64,000 nt of DNA from Tranzscheliella williamsii (taxonomy: Eukaryota; Basidiomycota; Ustilaginomycetes; Ustilaginales; Ustilaginaceae): NCBI GenBank assembly GCA_023212725.1, contig JALBYF010000074.1:1-64000 (forward strand), given 5' to 3'. Position numbers and translations under genes: made by a program. Positions within the stretch are counted from its first letter, which is position 1. Each line of letters starts with the position of its first letter. Below are positions 1 through 9,128 of the stretch, piece after piece. The notes under the pieces are model-generated. The model made no database searches, had not been told where the DNA came from, and saw nothing but the letters and a program-made list of their open reading frames with translations.

Positions 1-360
1 AATAAAAGGCAGCGTTGATCGCGACCAAGTATCGTGCGAGACTAGCGCGACCCGAGATCGCGCCAAAGGCGTAACAGAGACTACTTACTAATAGGGAGAT
101 TTTGCAAGTGGTGGTGAGGTGAGGTCGGGAGTGAGATGAGGTCGGGAGGGTACCTTCGAGCTCACCTCATTGCAGACGTGTTTTGCGAAAGCTGAGATGA
201 GTTCAGTTTCCTCACGTGATTTTTGAAGCTTTGGCAGCATTTGTCATGAACTTACTTGTCGGACCCGAACATGTAGCGAGTCTTGTGCTGATGGTAGTAC
301 TTCGTCGTGATCAGGGTCCCCCGCCTTGGCACGGATGTGGGGTAGCAAATAGTAGTAAAC

Positions 361-368
361 TATATAAG
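361..368 (+). promoter_or_regulatory. TATA box of the transposon Myb-like gene
   Basis: TATATAAG lies 45 bp upstream of the first ATG (413) of the Myb/SANT-like gene. Motif and distance fit a core promoter with a short leader. It supports the choice of 413 as start. Confidence 0.5.
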
Positions 369-412
369 CCCACCACCATATCGGAGCCATAGGTAGCATT
401 GTGTGTACTGAG

Positions 413-1657
413 ATGTCGCAACGGACAGCAGCTGAAGGGCTACAGGCAGGCCTCAATACCTTACGTGACCACGATGACTTGGACACCATGGGAGTTTCCT
501 ACCAGGCTTTGGAGCCGCTGTCGTTGCGAGAGAATGTTGATCTCTCTGCTCTAACTCCGACGCAGGTATCAAGTACTTCCAACCCAGCACATATGACTTC
601 ACCTGCTTGCATGGACCCGCGATCAGCCTCACCATCAGATTCACAGACGAGGCACAATCCCAAACAGCGCCGAAGCATTGCTCACTGGACCAAAGATGAC
701 AGTCGTGTGCTGCTTGAGATGCTTGACAAAGAGCCACCTTTCTTGACCCGCAATAGGAAAGAGTCTGACGAGGTCTGGAAGACTGTTAGGGACATGTTCA
801 ATGCAAAGATCCGGGAGATTGGTGGGCAGACCCGATCATTCTCGGCTTGTCAACAACAATGGAAGAAGCTTTGCAAAGGCTATAAAGCTGGCCAGACTCG
901 TTCTGCGCAAGCCTCTGGTGTCGTGGAGTTTCATGATGAGTATGATCGTTTGCTTGCTCATCTAGCCGAGCTGCAAACAGACTATCAAGCCAATGCAGGC
1001 CGACCTAGCTTGCCACCCCAAGTGATTAGGACGATCGACACAGACGAAGCTCGTGCGGCTGGCCAGACAGCGTCCTACAATGCCATGCACTCCCAGAGTG
1101 AGCGTGCTCACCGGATTGAAGGAAGTGATGATGAATCTCGGGCCTCACAAAGCTCGTCACATAGCTCCTTTCGGCGTAAGCGACACAAAGCCTCACTAGG
1201 CGAAGAAGCACTTAGTAGATTGTTTGAGCAAATGGACAACCGAGAAGACTTCCGGGAACAACGTCGTGCCGAAAGAGAGGATCAACAAATGCAGCGACTG
1301 GCTGAGCTCCTCAGTCAGTCTCATGGATCACAGTCACCGCAACAGGCGGATATCGAGCAACTGAAGGTGATTCAGTATGATCTCACTGATCGGTTTGCTC
1401 GACTGGAGGCCACGCAACAGCAACTTGCATCTGCACAGGCGCAATCTGAACTCACACAGAAGCAAGTGCTAGCTTGTTTACAGCAGGTTGCCCAACGCAG
1501 TGCTCCATTGACAACCCCGATTGATGGTGTCCCTCCATCCGCGCCAAGCACTTCTCAAGGCGATTGTACCAATCGCACCACCAGGTCTGCCACACCAGCA
1601 CAACGCACTTCCCGGCGCCGTGGGGCTTTGCAAACACAGCCTGCAATGCCAATGTAG
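413..1657 (+). CDS. Harbinger-associated Myb/SANT-like DNA-binding protein
   Basis: A 414-residue protein read from the first ATG; the open frame begins 12 nt earlier with a GTG. Residues about 88-170 form a Myb/SANT-like trihelix domain: HWTKDDSRVLLEMLDKEPP, a conserved W in the second helix region (DEVWKTVRDMF) and QQQWKKLCKGYKAG. In the Harbinger family this second protein binds the transposase and the element ends and is needed for nuclear import and transposition. A glutamine-rich segment with coiled-coil character follows (about 265-345), then a Ser/Thr/Pro-rich basic tail. It converges on the transposase gene with 31 bp between stop codons. Family assignment is supported by both the domain and the neighbour. 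Confidence 0.85.
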   Translation: MSQRTAAEGLQAGLNTLRDHDDLDTMGVSYQALEPLSLRENVDLSALTPTQVSSTSNPAHMTSPACMDPRSASPSDSQTRHNPKQRRSIAHWTKDDSRVLLEMLDKEPPFLTRNRKESDEVWKTVRDMFNAKIREIGGQTRSFSACQQQWKKLCKGYKAGQTRSAQASGVVEFHDEYDRLLAHLAELQTDYQANAGRPSLPPQVIRTIDTDEARAAGQTASYNAMHSQSERAHRIEGSDDESRASQSSSHSSFRRKRHKASLGEEALSRLFEQMDNREDFREQRRAEREDQQMQRLAELLSQSHGSQSPQQADIEQLKVIQYDLTDRFARLEATQQQLASAQAQSELTQKQVLACLQQVAQRSAPLTTPIDGVPPSAPSTSQGDCTNRTTRSATPAQRTSRRRGALQTQPAMPM

Positions 1658-1688
1658 ATAGTAGTCGTCGATAACATTACAATAAGAT

Positions 1689-2897
1689 TCATACTACAGC
1701 AGCATCGGCTTGAACTGACTCTAGATGTTCGGGTGTTGTCACGGCGAAGTACTGTGCAAGTGAAGGAGCATAACAATTCATGTACATACCACACTGATTG
1801 CTTCCAATACAGGTCAATGCATTCTTGAGGAGGACAGCCACTTGGAAGTCCTTCCCGATCGTAGTGAGGCCACTGCGCTGCCACTGCTTGTTGTTGAGGC
1901 GTGGGAAGAGGGTTGGGACCGACCCTATGATCCACTCAACCGTGACACGGTATGATGACATTGTCAGGTTGAAGCGGTTCTGCTCCGGAGGCATATCCTC
2001 TGGCTTTCCTCGAAACGGAGTAATCAGGCCGAAGCTTTTAGCATAGCCCTTGTCTCCATACAGGCAGAGCTCATTGCCAGTAGTGTCGAAAGCATGGTTC
2101 CTTGCCCACGTTGCTATGCCACTGTTGCACCAAACAACATAATCGTGCCTGGCACCATCTTCAGGGCCATATAAGAAGATCATACCATCAGGCGTGACCA
2201 CAAATTGCCATTTGAGTGCATGCATGTGCTTCCAGCCATTGTACACAGTGTGTTGTAATGTCTGTGGTCTTGTTATTGGCCGCAGTGTACCATCCACGGC
2301 ACCCCAGAACAGACCAAGGTGGGTCTTCCTCTCAATTGCCTGAGCATATGCTGTCAGTCGTTCTTGTGAAAGCAGTTGGTGCTTTTGAGAGGTGACGTCA
2401 AGCAAGTGGGCCCATTGCTTGACTATGACGTCTGCTGTAGCCTGATGTATTCGACTGACCCTGCTTGTTGACCACTGATACTGGCCTTCAAGTGATCCAA
2501 GTATCCGGCCGCGAAGGAAGCCCAACACCATCAGTAGTGCAGTCTTGCTGTCCACCTTGTCACGTACGTTTGTCTTGATCACAGCCGGCAGTCTCAAAGC
2601 ATCATGTACAGCATTGAATTCAGTCATAGTGATGCCAAAGTCTGCTTTCCACTGTGCTTCGTCAATCGATGCTGCTATTTCAATGTATGTGAAGGGGAAA
2701 AGCCGGCGGCGCGGACCTTGACTCGCTCTGGCTGCAGAGCTGACAATCACGGCAGCCATGACAAAGTCCAGTCGTTGCCTTCTGGCTCTGGCCCTTTCGG
2801 CAGACTGCCGATGTAGGACAAGATCCATTATATTGTATGCTGGAGCGGCTGTGTGGTTGCGGCGTTTGCGGGGTATGTGGGGTATATGAAGAAGCAT
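1689..2897 (-). CDS. PIF/Harbinger transposase (DDE_Tnp_4 type)
   Basis: Cut-and-paste transposase of the element at 93-3141. The DDE triad is visible: the first Asp in GAVDGTLRP, the second in GDKGYAKSF, and the Glu in VTVEWIIGSV. EDGARHDYVVW between the first two is also a family signature. The N-terminal helix-turn-helix-like part (LLMVLGFLRGRILGSLEG, VSRIHQATADVI) resembles the region that precedes the catalytic core in Harbinger transposases. The open frame extends upstream to a GTG at 2963, but the first ATGs are at 2897 and 2828; either could be used. No internal stop is present, so the catalytic core looks intact. Confidence 0.9.
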   Translation of the reverse strand: MLLHIPHIPRKRRNHTAAPAYNIMDLVLHRQSAERARARRQRLDFVMAAVIVSSAARASQGPRRRLFPFTYIEIAASIDEAQWKADFGITMTEFNAVHDALRLPAVIKTNVRDKVDSKTALLMVLGFLRGRILGSLEGQYQWSTSRVSRIHQATADVIVKQWAHLLDVTSQKHQLLSQERLTAYAQAIERKTHLGLFWGAVDGTLRPITRPQTLQHTVYNGWKHMHALKWQFVVTPDGMIFLYGPEDGARHDYVVWCNSGIATWARNHAFDTTGNELCLYGDKGYAKSFGLITPFRGKPEDMPPEQNRFNLTMSSYRVTVEWIIGSVPTLFPRLNNKQWQRSGLTTIGKDFQVAVLLKNALTCIGSNQCGMYMNCYAPSLAQYFAVTTPEHLESVQADAAVV

Positions 2898-3027
2898 CCG
2901 CCTACAAACGGATACGTCGTCGTGATCAGCAACAGCACAGACATCACACAATTGCACAACCACAGTACAAGCTGGGCTGACATGTGAGATTCTGCCAACC
3001 TCAACTCATTCTTCTTGAATGAGGTCG

Positions 3028-3067
3028 CCCCCTTGACCTCACCCTGATTGAGGTGAGGTCAAGGGGG
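3028..3067. repeat. Perfect 16-bp hairpin in the transposon's subterminal region
   Basis: CCCCCTTGACCTCACC (3028-3043) is followed after 8 nt by its exact reverse complement (3052-3067). It embeds the same GAGGTGAGGTC motif that recurs near both element ends. Directly after it, GGGGGAGTTTTGCC resembles the terminal repeat, as if an older end were nested inside. Confidence 0.8.
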
Positions 3068-3144
3068 AGTTTTGCCGAACTGATCTAAACTCGCATATTT
3101 GTGCATGACCTCACCTCATTCTGGTGTTGCAAAAACTCCCTAAT

Positions 3145-3446
3145 ATGCAACTTTTTAGTGAAGTTAAAGAATGCGCACTCACATCTTCTACTACTGATAT
3201 AGTGGGTCATGCAACTTGGTGAGCATGTCGTTTAGTGACGCGGAAGGCCTAGGGTATGGACTCTTAGTGAAGTCAGAGACTAATATTAGTTCTCTGCGGT
3301 TTCCTTAGTGATGCGAAAGAGTGCGGACATCAGTGGATTCTATATCCTAGTGGGCGGACCACCTAGTGAAGCACCAGGATACGGCCTTTTAGTTTACTCA
3401 AGAGGTGGCCACTCACTAAAGAGGTTGAATCACTAATACATGGACT
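3145..3446. repeat. Degenerate TTAGTGA-type repeats
   Basis: The stretch right of the transposon contains many loosely spaced copies of TTAGTGA or TCACTAA with variable spacers. They resemble the units inside the neighbouring inverted-repeat element. No gene is visible. It may be a decayed copy of that element into which the Harbinger transposon inserted. Confidence 0.45.
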
Positions 3447-4149
3447 CCTACGATGATCCGCCAACTAAAGCGGTGGCCCGCTCACTAAAGAGCTGATCCA
3501 CTCACTTAGTCAGAGTTCGAGCGCTAGGTGGCCCGCTCACTAAAGAGGTGGCCTGCTCACTAAGTTGGTGGCCGCTCACTAAGGTGGTGCGCGCTCACTA
3601 AGGTGGTGGCCGCTCACTCAACAGGTAGCTGCTCACTAAAGAGGTGGCCCACTCGCTTAGTTAAAGATTGATCGCTAGTTGATGGGCGTTTCATCTAACC
3701 ACAGCACGTTTAATGGAGTCACATTCCCGATCCAGCGCGGTGGGATTTCATCTGGAACAAGATGGATGATCTCCTACATGGTTTTGATTGGCAACTCGTC
3801 GACACTATCGGGACGTCACTTGGTTACCGTGGAGGTTCGGTCAGTGAGCACCATCCAGTACGACCCACGCAAAGCGGGAAACGTGCGTGGCTATACAGAA
3901 AGGGGGTGTGGCTGTAACATTGCCCTTAATGAAAACAAGACGCCAAATCAACTGGCGCTCGATCTCTAGCTTAGCGAGTGGTCCACCTCTTTAGTGAGCA
4001 GCTACCTGTTGAGTGAGCGGCCACCACCTTAGTGAGTGGGCCACCTGTTTAGTGAGCGGACACCTACTTAGTGAGTGGGCCACCTGTTTAGTGAGCGGGC
4101 CACCTCTTTAGTGAGTGGGCCACCACCTTAGTTAGCGGATCATCGTAGG
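3447..4149. mobile_element. Fold-back-like element with long repeat-filled inverted arms
   Basis: The ends are inverted: CCTACGATGATCCG at 3447-3460 and its exact complement at 4136-4149. The left arm to about 3675 and the right arm from about 3967 are imperfect inverted copies built of units like GCTCACTAAAGAGGTGGCCC. The innermost units also pair: a CTCAACAGGTAGCTGCTCAC block sits in the left arm and its complement in the right. A single-copy-looking centre of about 290 bp separates the arms. The structure matches fold-back transposons or large MITEs. No clear target duplication was found. Confidence 0.65.
3679..3969 (+). other. Small open frame in the centre of the fold-back element
   Basis: A 96-codon frame fills the centre between the inverted arms. 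It has no recognisable domain, an ordinary composition and no clear promoter. It may be captured sequence or chance. I do not call it a gene. Confidence 0.15.
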
Positions 4150-6343
4150 GGTATATGATTTCGTGATGCATTGTTGGGTGTCGTGGAAGAGGGACATGGC
4201 CTGTTGGTCTGGATCATGTGTACTAACGATGGACAGTTCCCACCAAAAGCTCAGTAGTCTAAACGACTCGGGTTTTGTTCAAACATACTTTGGCACTAGT
4301 GAGATGCGTTGTTGGGAGCATTGCAACAAGATGGTGCCTTGCAGTCCATCTCGATTTGCTCCGGCAAGGTCTCCACGGCTGCACTTGGTTTCGAATCGCA
4401 TCGCAGTATGTGGTGCGCAAGCTGATAGAAAATGGTAACCTCCTTGGACTTTGTGAGCCAGTCGTTCATCGTCGCCGACCGGCTATATCGTCAATGTAGC
4501 TAGCCTTCCAGACTCGTCCGACAAGAATGCAGAGTTGAAGATCGAAAATATGCTGCGCACCGAGCCGACCTACCCTGTGAATCAGTCCATCATCTTCGAC
4601 TAAGGCCACCAAGCGACCATCCAGTACGGTGCAGAGCCATACGATCACGATTAAGAAACAGCCTAGATCGAAGAACACTACTTTCGGCTTGGTACTTACT
4701 CTGTCTACATCGCTTCTACAATGGATGAGTATACGCTGCCCAACACGAGGCAGAAGAGCCAGAAGGCTTGTAAAGCGAAAGCCGCACCGCCGTAAGCGAG
4801 TGCTTGGAGCCGAGGCGGGGTGGAAGGGGCCGCTGTTCGAACTGGACGAGGTCCCTGGCTTGGCGTGGATCACCAAGGCCTGTCACACGGCGTGTCACGA
4901 ACAGTGGAGGCTGCTGGCGGTAGGCTAAGCTAGTCAGGGAGAAGCCGTTCCGCAAGGAGTAGACGCTTCATGAGCACTGCCCAGGCCCGCAATAACTCAT
5001 GCAAAAAGCGCAAAGGCTATGCGGAGGCAGCGTCTGTTACCCTGACATCTCCTTTCGGGCCAACTAACCGATCGCCTCGATGCGTTCAGACAGTTGAGCC
5101 ATCCGTAATCCGGCAACTGAACTCCAAATGGACCGTTCCAGAGTCTGGGCCTGAGATGGGAGGCTATGGCAAGGTAGCATGGCAAAAGGCCCAGGCCAAA
5201 GGCGAGCGAGGCTGGGGCAAAAAAGGTCCTTGGCTGCAAACGGGCCCGCCCTGCGAGGACGGGACCACTTGCTTGGCAAGAGAGTCCACTTGTAGACCAT
5301 CGAAGAAAAGCGCGCCATACGACCTTCCCCTGTTGCCTCCGAACCTCTCTATTGGAGCAGCGCTTGCGCTCCTCCTGAGTGTGGTAAGACAGTCGAACAG
5401 TGCAGATGCCACGAGGCAAATCTGCATGCAGTCGTGCAGTTTCCCCACGCATATTCCAGTTCTTGGCATTCTATTTATGCGACCATCCTTTACCCTGCTG
5501 TCTTGCTTCTCCCCACACTTCACAACCCCGCTGCAGCTCTATCTCTGGCTCGCTGACTGTTTTACTGCTCCCAAAGCTACGGCCGTTCCGCACTGTGCAA
5601 CAAAAAGAGGGAAACGATGCCTTGTGACCATGACAGACCAGATTTGCAACTCCATATCCACAATGCTTGGCAAAGATAGCCTCTTCTTTCTTGTGGATCA
5701 GATCAGTCTCTAGCCTTCGAACCCGCTCTCCTCACCTTCTGGGCCTTCCTTCTTGTGCCTGAATATGCTGGGCTGAACTGAGGAGCGCAAAGTGGCTTGT
5801 CCCGCAAATTCTGTGGCGATTTCCTGTGTCTAGGTGGACGCGCAGCCTGTCTCGTTCCCCAAGCTGCGTGGCAAGAGTTGTTCCGTCATCGAGCTGTGAA
5901 ATCCGTTCTATCTTGGGTAAAGCAGTTTATCCTACGGACTCTCCTTGGCCGTACGTCCTGCCACTGTGCTTTCAGGAGTGGGGTACGTTGTCCCGTCTTG
6001 ACGCTCCGCCTGGGCGAGTCGATTCTTTGCATCCACCCCGCACGGCGCCTCTGCCAGTGCAGGCAGGAGAGCAAGTCAGACAAGCTTAGCCTCTCCTCTC
6101 CCCCCATTGCCGACAATGGCACGCGTTGTAAGGCAAATACATGATCCTGCGGAGTCTCGCTAGCTGCCTGGGAAACTACTTAAGGTGTCTTGCAAGCTAC
6201 TCCAAGCCCTACTTCTTCCTTCAACGCTCCTGTCTGTCTTATCGTAGGGACCGTCCCCTCCAGAGTGCCTTCGAACAGGCTGTTCTCCGCTGCCCCAAGA
6301 TACCTCCTTGGTGAACGTACTTGGCCGGCGACAATCCATAAAT
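4150..6343. other. Gene-poor stretch with possible retroelement relic
   Basis: No intact gene is evident over about 2.2 kb. Around 4290-4400 one forward frame reads LLGALQQDG followed by LQSIS and SGKVSTA, which resembles the RNase H start of Ty3/gypsy polyproteins, but stops and frame changes interrupt it. A 247-codon open frame (4970-5713) has no recognisable domain and low-complexity composition. The last 300 bases, pyrimidine-rich, lead into the transporter gene and probably hold its promoter. Confidence 0.4.
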
Positions 6344-7957
6344 ATGTCTGCCCCTGCCCAGCACGCCAACCGCTCCGAGTCGCTCCATTCGGACGACAAG
6401 GAGCAGCTTGGCTATGAGATCACCCCCAAGACGCTCACCAAAGATACCACCACGACATCTCACGATGTCGAGGCCAACTCGGCCCTCGAGGACATCAATG
6501 CCGGCTTTGACGAGGCCGAGGTCAAGCGTGTTCGCAATAAGGTCGATCGACGGCTCTTGCCCATCCTCGGTGCCCTCTATTCCATTGCCTTGATCGACCG
6601 AACTAACCTGTCTGCGGCTCGTATCGCTGGCGCCGGTGTCGAGCTGAAATTGACCGCCGGCACCAACTACAGTGTCCCCCTGCTCATGTTTTTCGTACGT
6701 AGACCCGCCTGCCAGCCACAGATCCCCTCGTGAGAATGGCGAGTTGACTCTTTTCTCTGATGGCTTGTTACGCCACCCCAGGTCCCCTATATTCTACTTG
6801 AGATGCCCTCGAACTTGCTTCTCCGCAAGATTGGAGCTGCCAAACAATTAAGCGTCATAGGTTTTTGCTGGGGAGTGATCATGATGGGGCAGGGCTTCGT
6901 GCATTCGTGGCAGACGTTGACCATCACTCGTGCCCTGGTGGGTGCCTTCGAGGCAGGGTTCTTCCCCGCCTGTGTTTGGCTGATCTCCACCTGGTACGTC
7001 AGGAGAGAGTCGCAAGTACGCATGTCGGCCTTCTACCTGATCAGTGTCGGCTTCTCTGGGTTCTCCAATATCATTGCCTATGGGATGTCTCTGATCAAGG
7101 TCGAGGCATACCCTTTCCGAAATCTTGGCTGGAGGTGGATCTTCATCATCGAAGGAATCGTCACTGTCTTCCTCGCCATCGCTGCCTATTTCCTCATCCT
7201 CGACTTCCCAGACAAGGCTGCAGAAAAAGGATTCCTGACCATCACCGAGCGAGACATGATTCTCACCCGAATCGAGCGTGACAGGGCGGACTCCAAGCCA
7301 GATGCACTCACCTGGAAAAAGGCTCTTAAGTACTCTCTCGACATCAAGATCTGGCTGTATGGGCTGATGTTCATGTGCACCACGATGCCTACCTACGCAT
7401 TCGCCTACTTTTTGCCTGTCATCCTTCGAGGCCTGGGTTATTCGATCCGAGACTCGTTCCTTCTGGGGGCTGCTCCCTACGTCACTGCCATGGTCGGGGC
7501 ATTTGGATGCGCCGTCCTTGCCGACCGCTTCTTCGTTCGAACTCCGCTCCTGGTCTTCCAGTGCATTCTTACCATCATCGGGTTGGCCATGATCTTTGAT
7601 ACTAGCAACCGGAACGTGCAGCTTGCCGGCACGTTCCTTGGGGTCTGGGGCGCCAACGGCAACATTCCGTTTGTTCTCAACTTTTCGCAAAACAACGTGG
7701 CTGGACAGGCAAAGAAGAGCTTCACCTCTGTCATGGTGATCATGTTCGGCGGTATTGGCGGCATCTTCGCTTCGTTGGCTTACAACGAGCACGATGCTCC
7801 GCTCTACCGCAAAGGACTCTATGCCACGATTGCGTGCCAGGCCTTCAACGTTGTCTGCTGCCTTGGTCTCGCCATCTACTTTTACTTTGCCAACAAGAAG
7901 ATCCGTGCTGGCAACAAGATCATCGATGGCCGACCTGGCTTTACCTACACCATCTAA
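6344..7957 (+). CDS. MFS transporter, allantoate permease (Dal5/Tna1) family
   Basis: A plasma-membrane anion:cation symporter of the family that carries allantoate, nicotinate, pantothenate and related small organic anions; the substrate cannot be told from sequence. Exons are 6344-6694 and 6782-7957 (508 aa); the intron starts GTACGT and ends CCCCAG, and splicing restores the family motif FFVPYILLEMPSNLLL. The signature around TM1, LIDRTNLSAARIAG, and about twelve hydrophobic segments are present, with a central hydrophilic loop (about 260-300). A 50-residue acidic, Ser/Thr-rich N-terminal tail precedes TM1. The ATG at 6344 is the first in frame. The gene stands alone next to the repeat region. 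Confidence 0.93.
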
Positions 7958-9128
7958 ACGATTCGTTGCTCTCTATAACTATCCCTGTGGCTTCTTGCAT
8001 ATGGTCAATATGGTCATGATATCCTTCACCGTTTCTGCCCATGCTGTGTCGCTTGCTACGGTGCCGGGATTGTGGGCAAGGTGATGGAGGAAGCTTGTCT
8101 TGCTGCTACATCCGTGCAAGGATCTGATCGTCCCTTTACATACTGTTGGGCATGCTGTCCGGAAATTTAGCCGGAAAAATGTGGATGGCAACTTATCACC
8201 GATTCTCTTACAAGATGTTTCCGAGAGCAAGGAAGAGGAGACGGCAGGTCGTATCGTTGCGGTCAATCGCCGCTTCCATTGCCGGAAGTAGAGAGTCTGG
8301 AGGGTGGATTCATGGTGGATGCGAGACGTGCCTTACAGTTAAAGGACGATCTTCTGGCTCGTCTCGCGCAACTGGTACACAGCCCAAGTTCTGTCTCAAC
8401 AAAGCGATGATGTTTCGACCTACGGTCGCGTGCTCATGTACATGTGTGCGAGTCTGTCTCTAGTTGCTGCGTTTGTCGTATGATGAAGAGACGGATGATG
8501 GGTGGCGACTGTATTTCATTTGGCTGAGATCTTGGTGGGCATTAATCTGGAGTGCTTTTTCGGCCGGTAAAGGGTCGTAGTTGTATCTTCATCTCACACT
8601 TCGAGGCGTCGGAGGCTCAGTTTCAAGCGCCGCCGTTCCCAATTCGGCAGGTCAAACTACCGTTAAGTTACTTCACGATCGGCTGCAGCACGGGACAGAT
8701 GATTGGAAATTCACAAGAACAGAAGCAAACAACGTGAATCAGATGTAAGCAAGTGACCTGTCTGACCTGTCTTGATTGATAGTCACCGAGTACTTCTCCA
8801 CTCTGCCGTTGCTTCCAAACACCGCCTCCTATTCGCGGTCTTAGGATATACATATTATTACATGGCCATCACGACGCCCGACTTCGGCTTACTATACAAC
8901 TCGACCACCATCATCTGTCGGCTTGCTCATCTTCGCACCACCGTCTACCACTCTATCAACCTGCCCTCAACCGACGGATCCGCTTATGGCTACGCTTCCC
9001 ACACCCCGATCATGAGGCTGGATTCGTCTTTCTCCACCCGCTCTCCTACCTATCTATCAACTCGCCTCAGATCCTCTTGGCCCGCTTTCTACATAGCGGC
9101 AGTAGGTACAAAGCGGCAGTAGGTCGTT
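7958..9128. other. Intergenic, 3' and 5' flanks
   Basis: Nothing gene-like. Short open frames here lack codon structure. The pyrimidine-rich stretch 8930-9080 (CTCTCC, TCTATC blocks) precedes the next start and is probably its promoter and leader. Confidence 0.5.

Larger units (their letters stand above)
93..3141. mobile_element. PIF/Harbinger DNA transposon, apparently complete
   Basis: Two convergent genes, a Myb/SANT-like protein (413-1657, +) and a DDE transposase (1689-2897, -), are enclosed by terminal inverted repeats. The left end reads AGGGAGATTTTGCAA (93-107) and the right end, reverse-complemented, AGGGAGTTTTTGCAA (3127-3141), 14 of 15 identical. The trinucleotide AAT flanks both ends (90-92 and 3142-3144); read one base earlier it is TAA, the usual 3-bp Harbinger target duplication. 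GAGGTGAGGTC-type motifs recur inside both ends, as expected of transposase or Myb binding sites. Neither gene carries a stop or frameshift, so the copy may be recent or active (inference). Confidence 0.9.

Noticed and set aside
4970..5713. 247-codon plus-strand frame in the left repeat region
   Set aside because: No domain, irregular composition, and no promoter; probably chance.
6848..7792. 314-codon frame antisense to the transporter
   Set aside because: Highly charged Asp/Glu/His composition typical of the reverse of membrane-protein codons.
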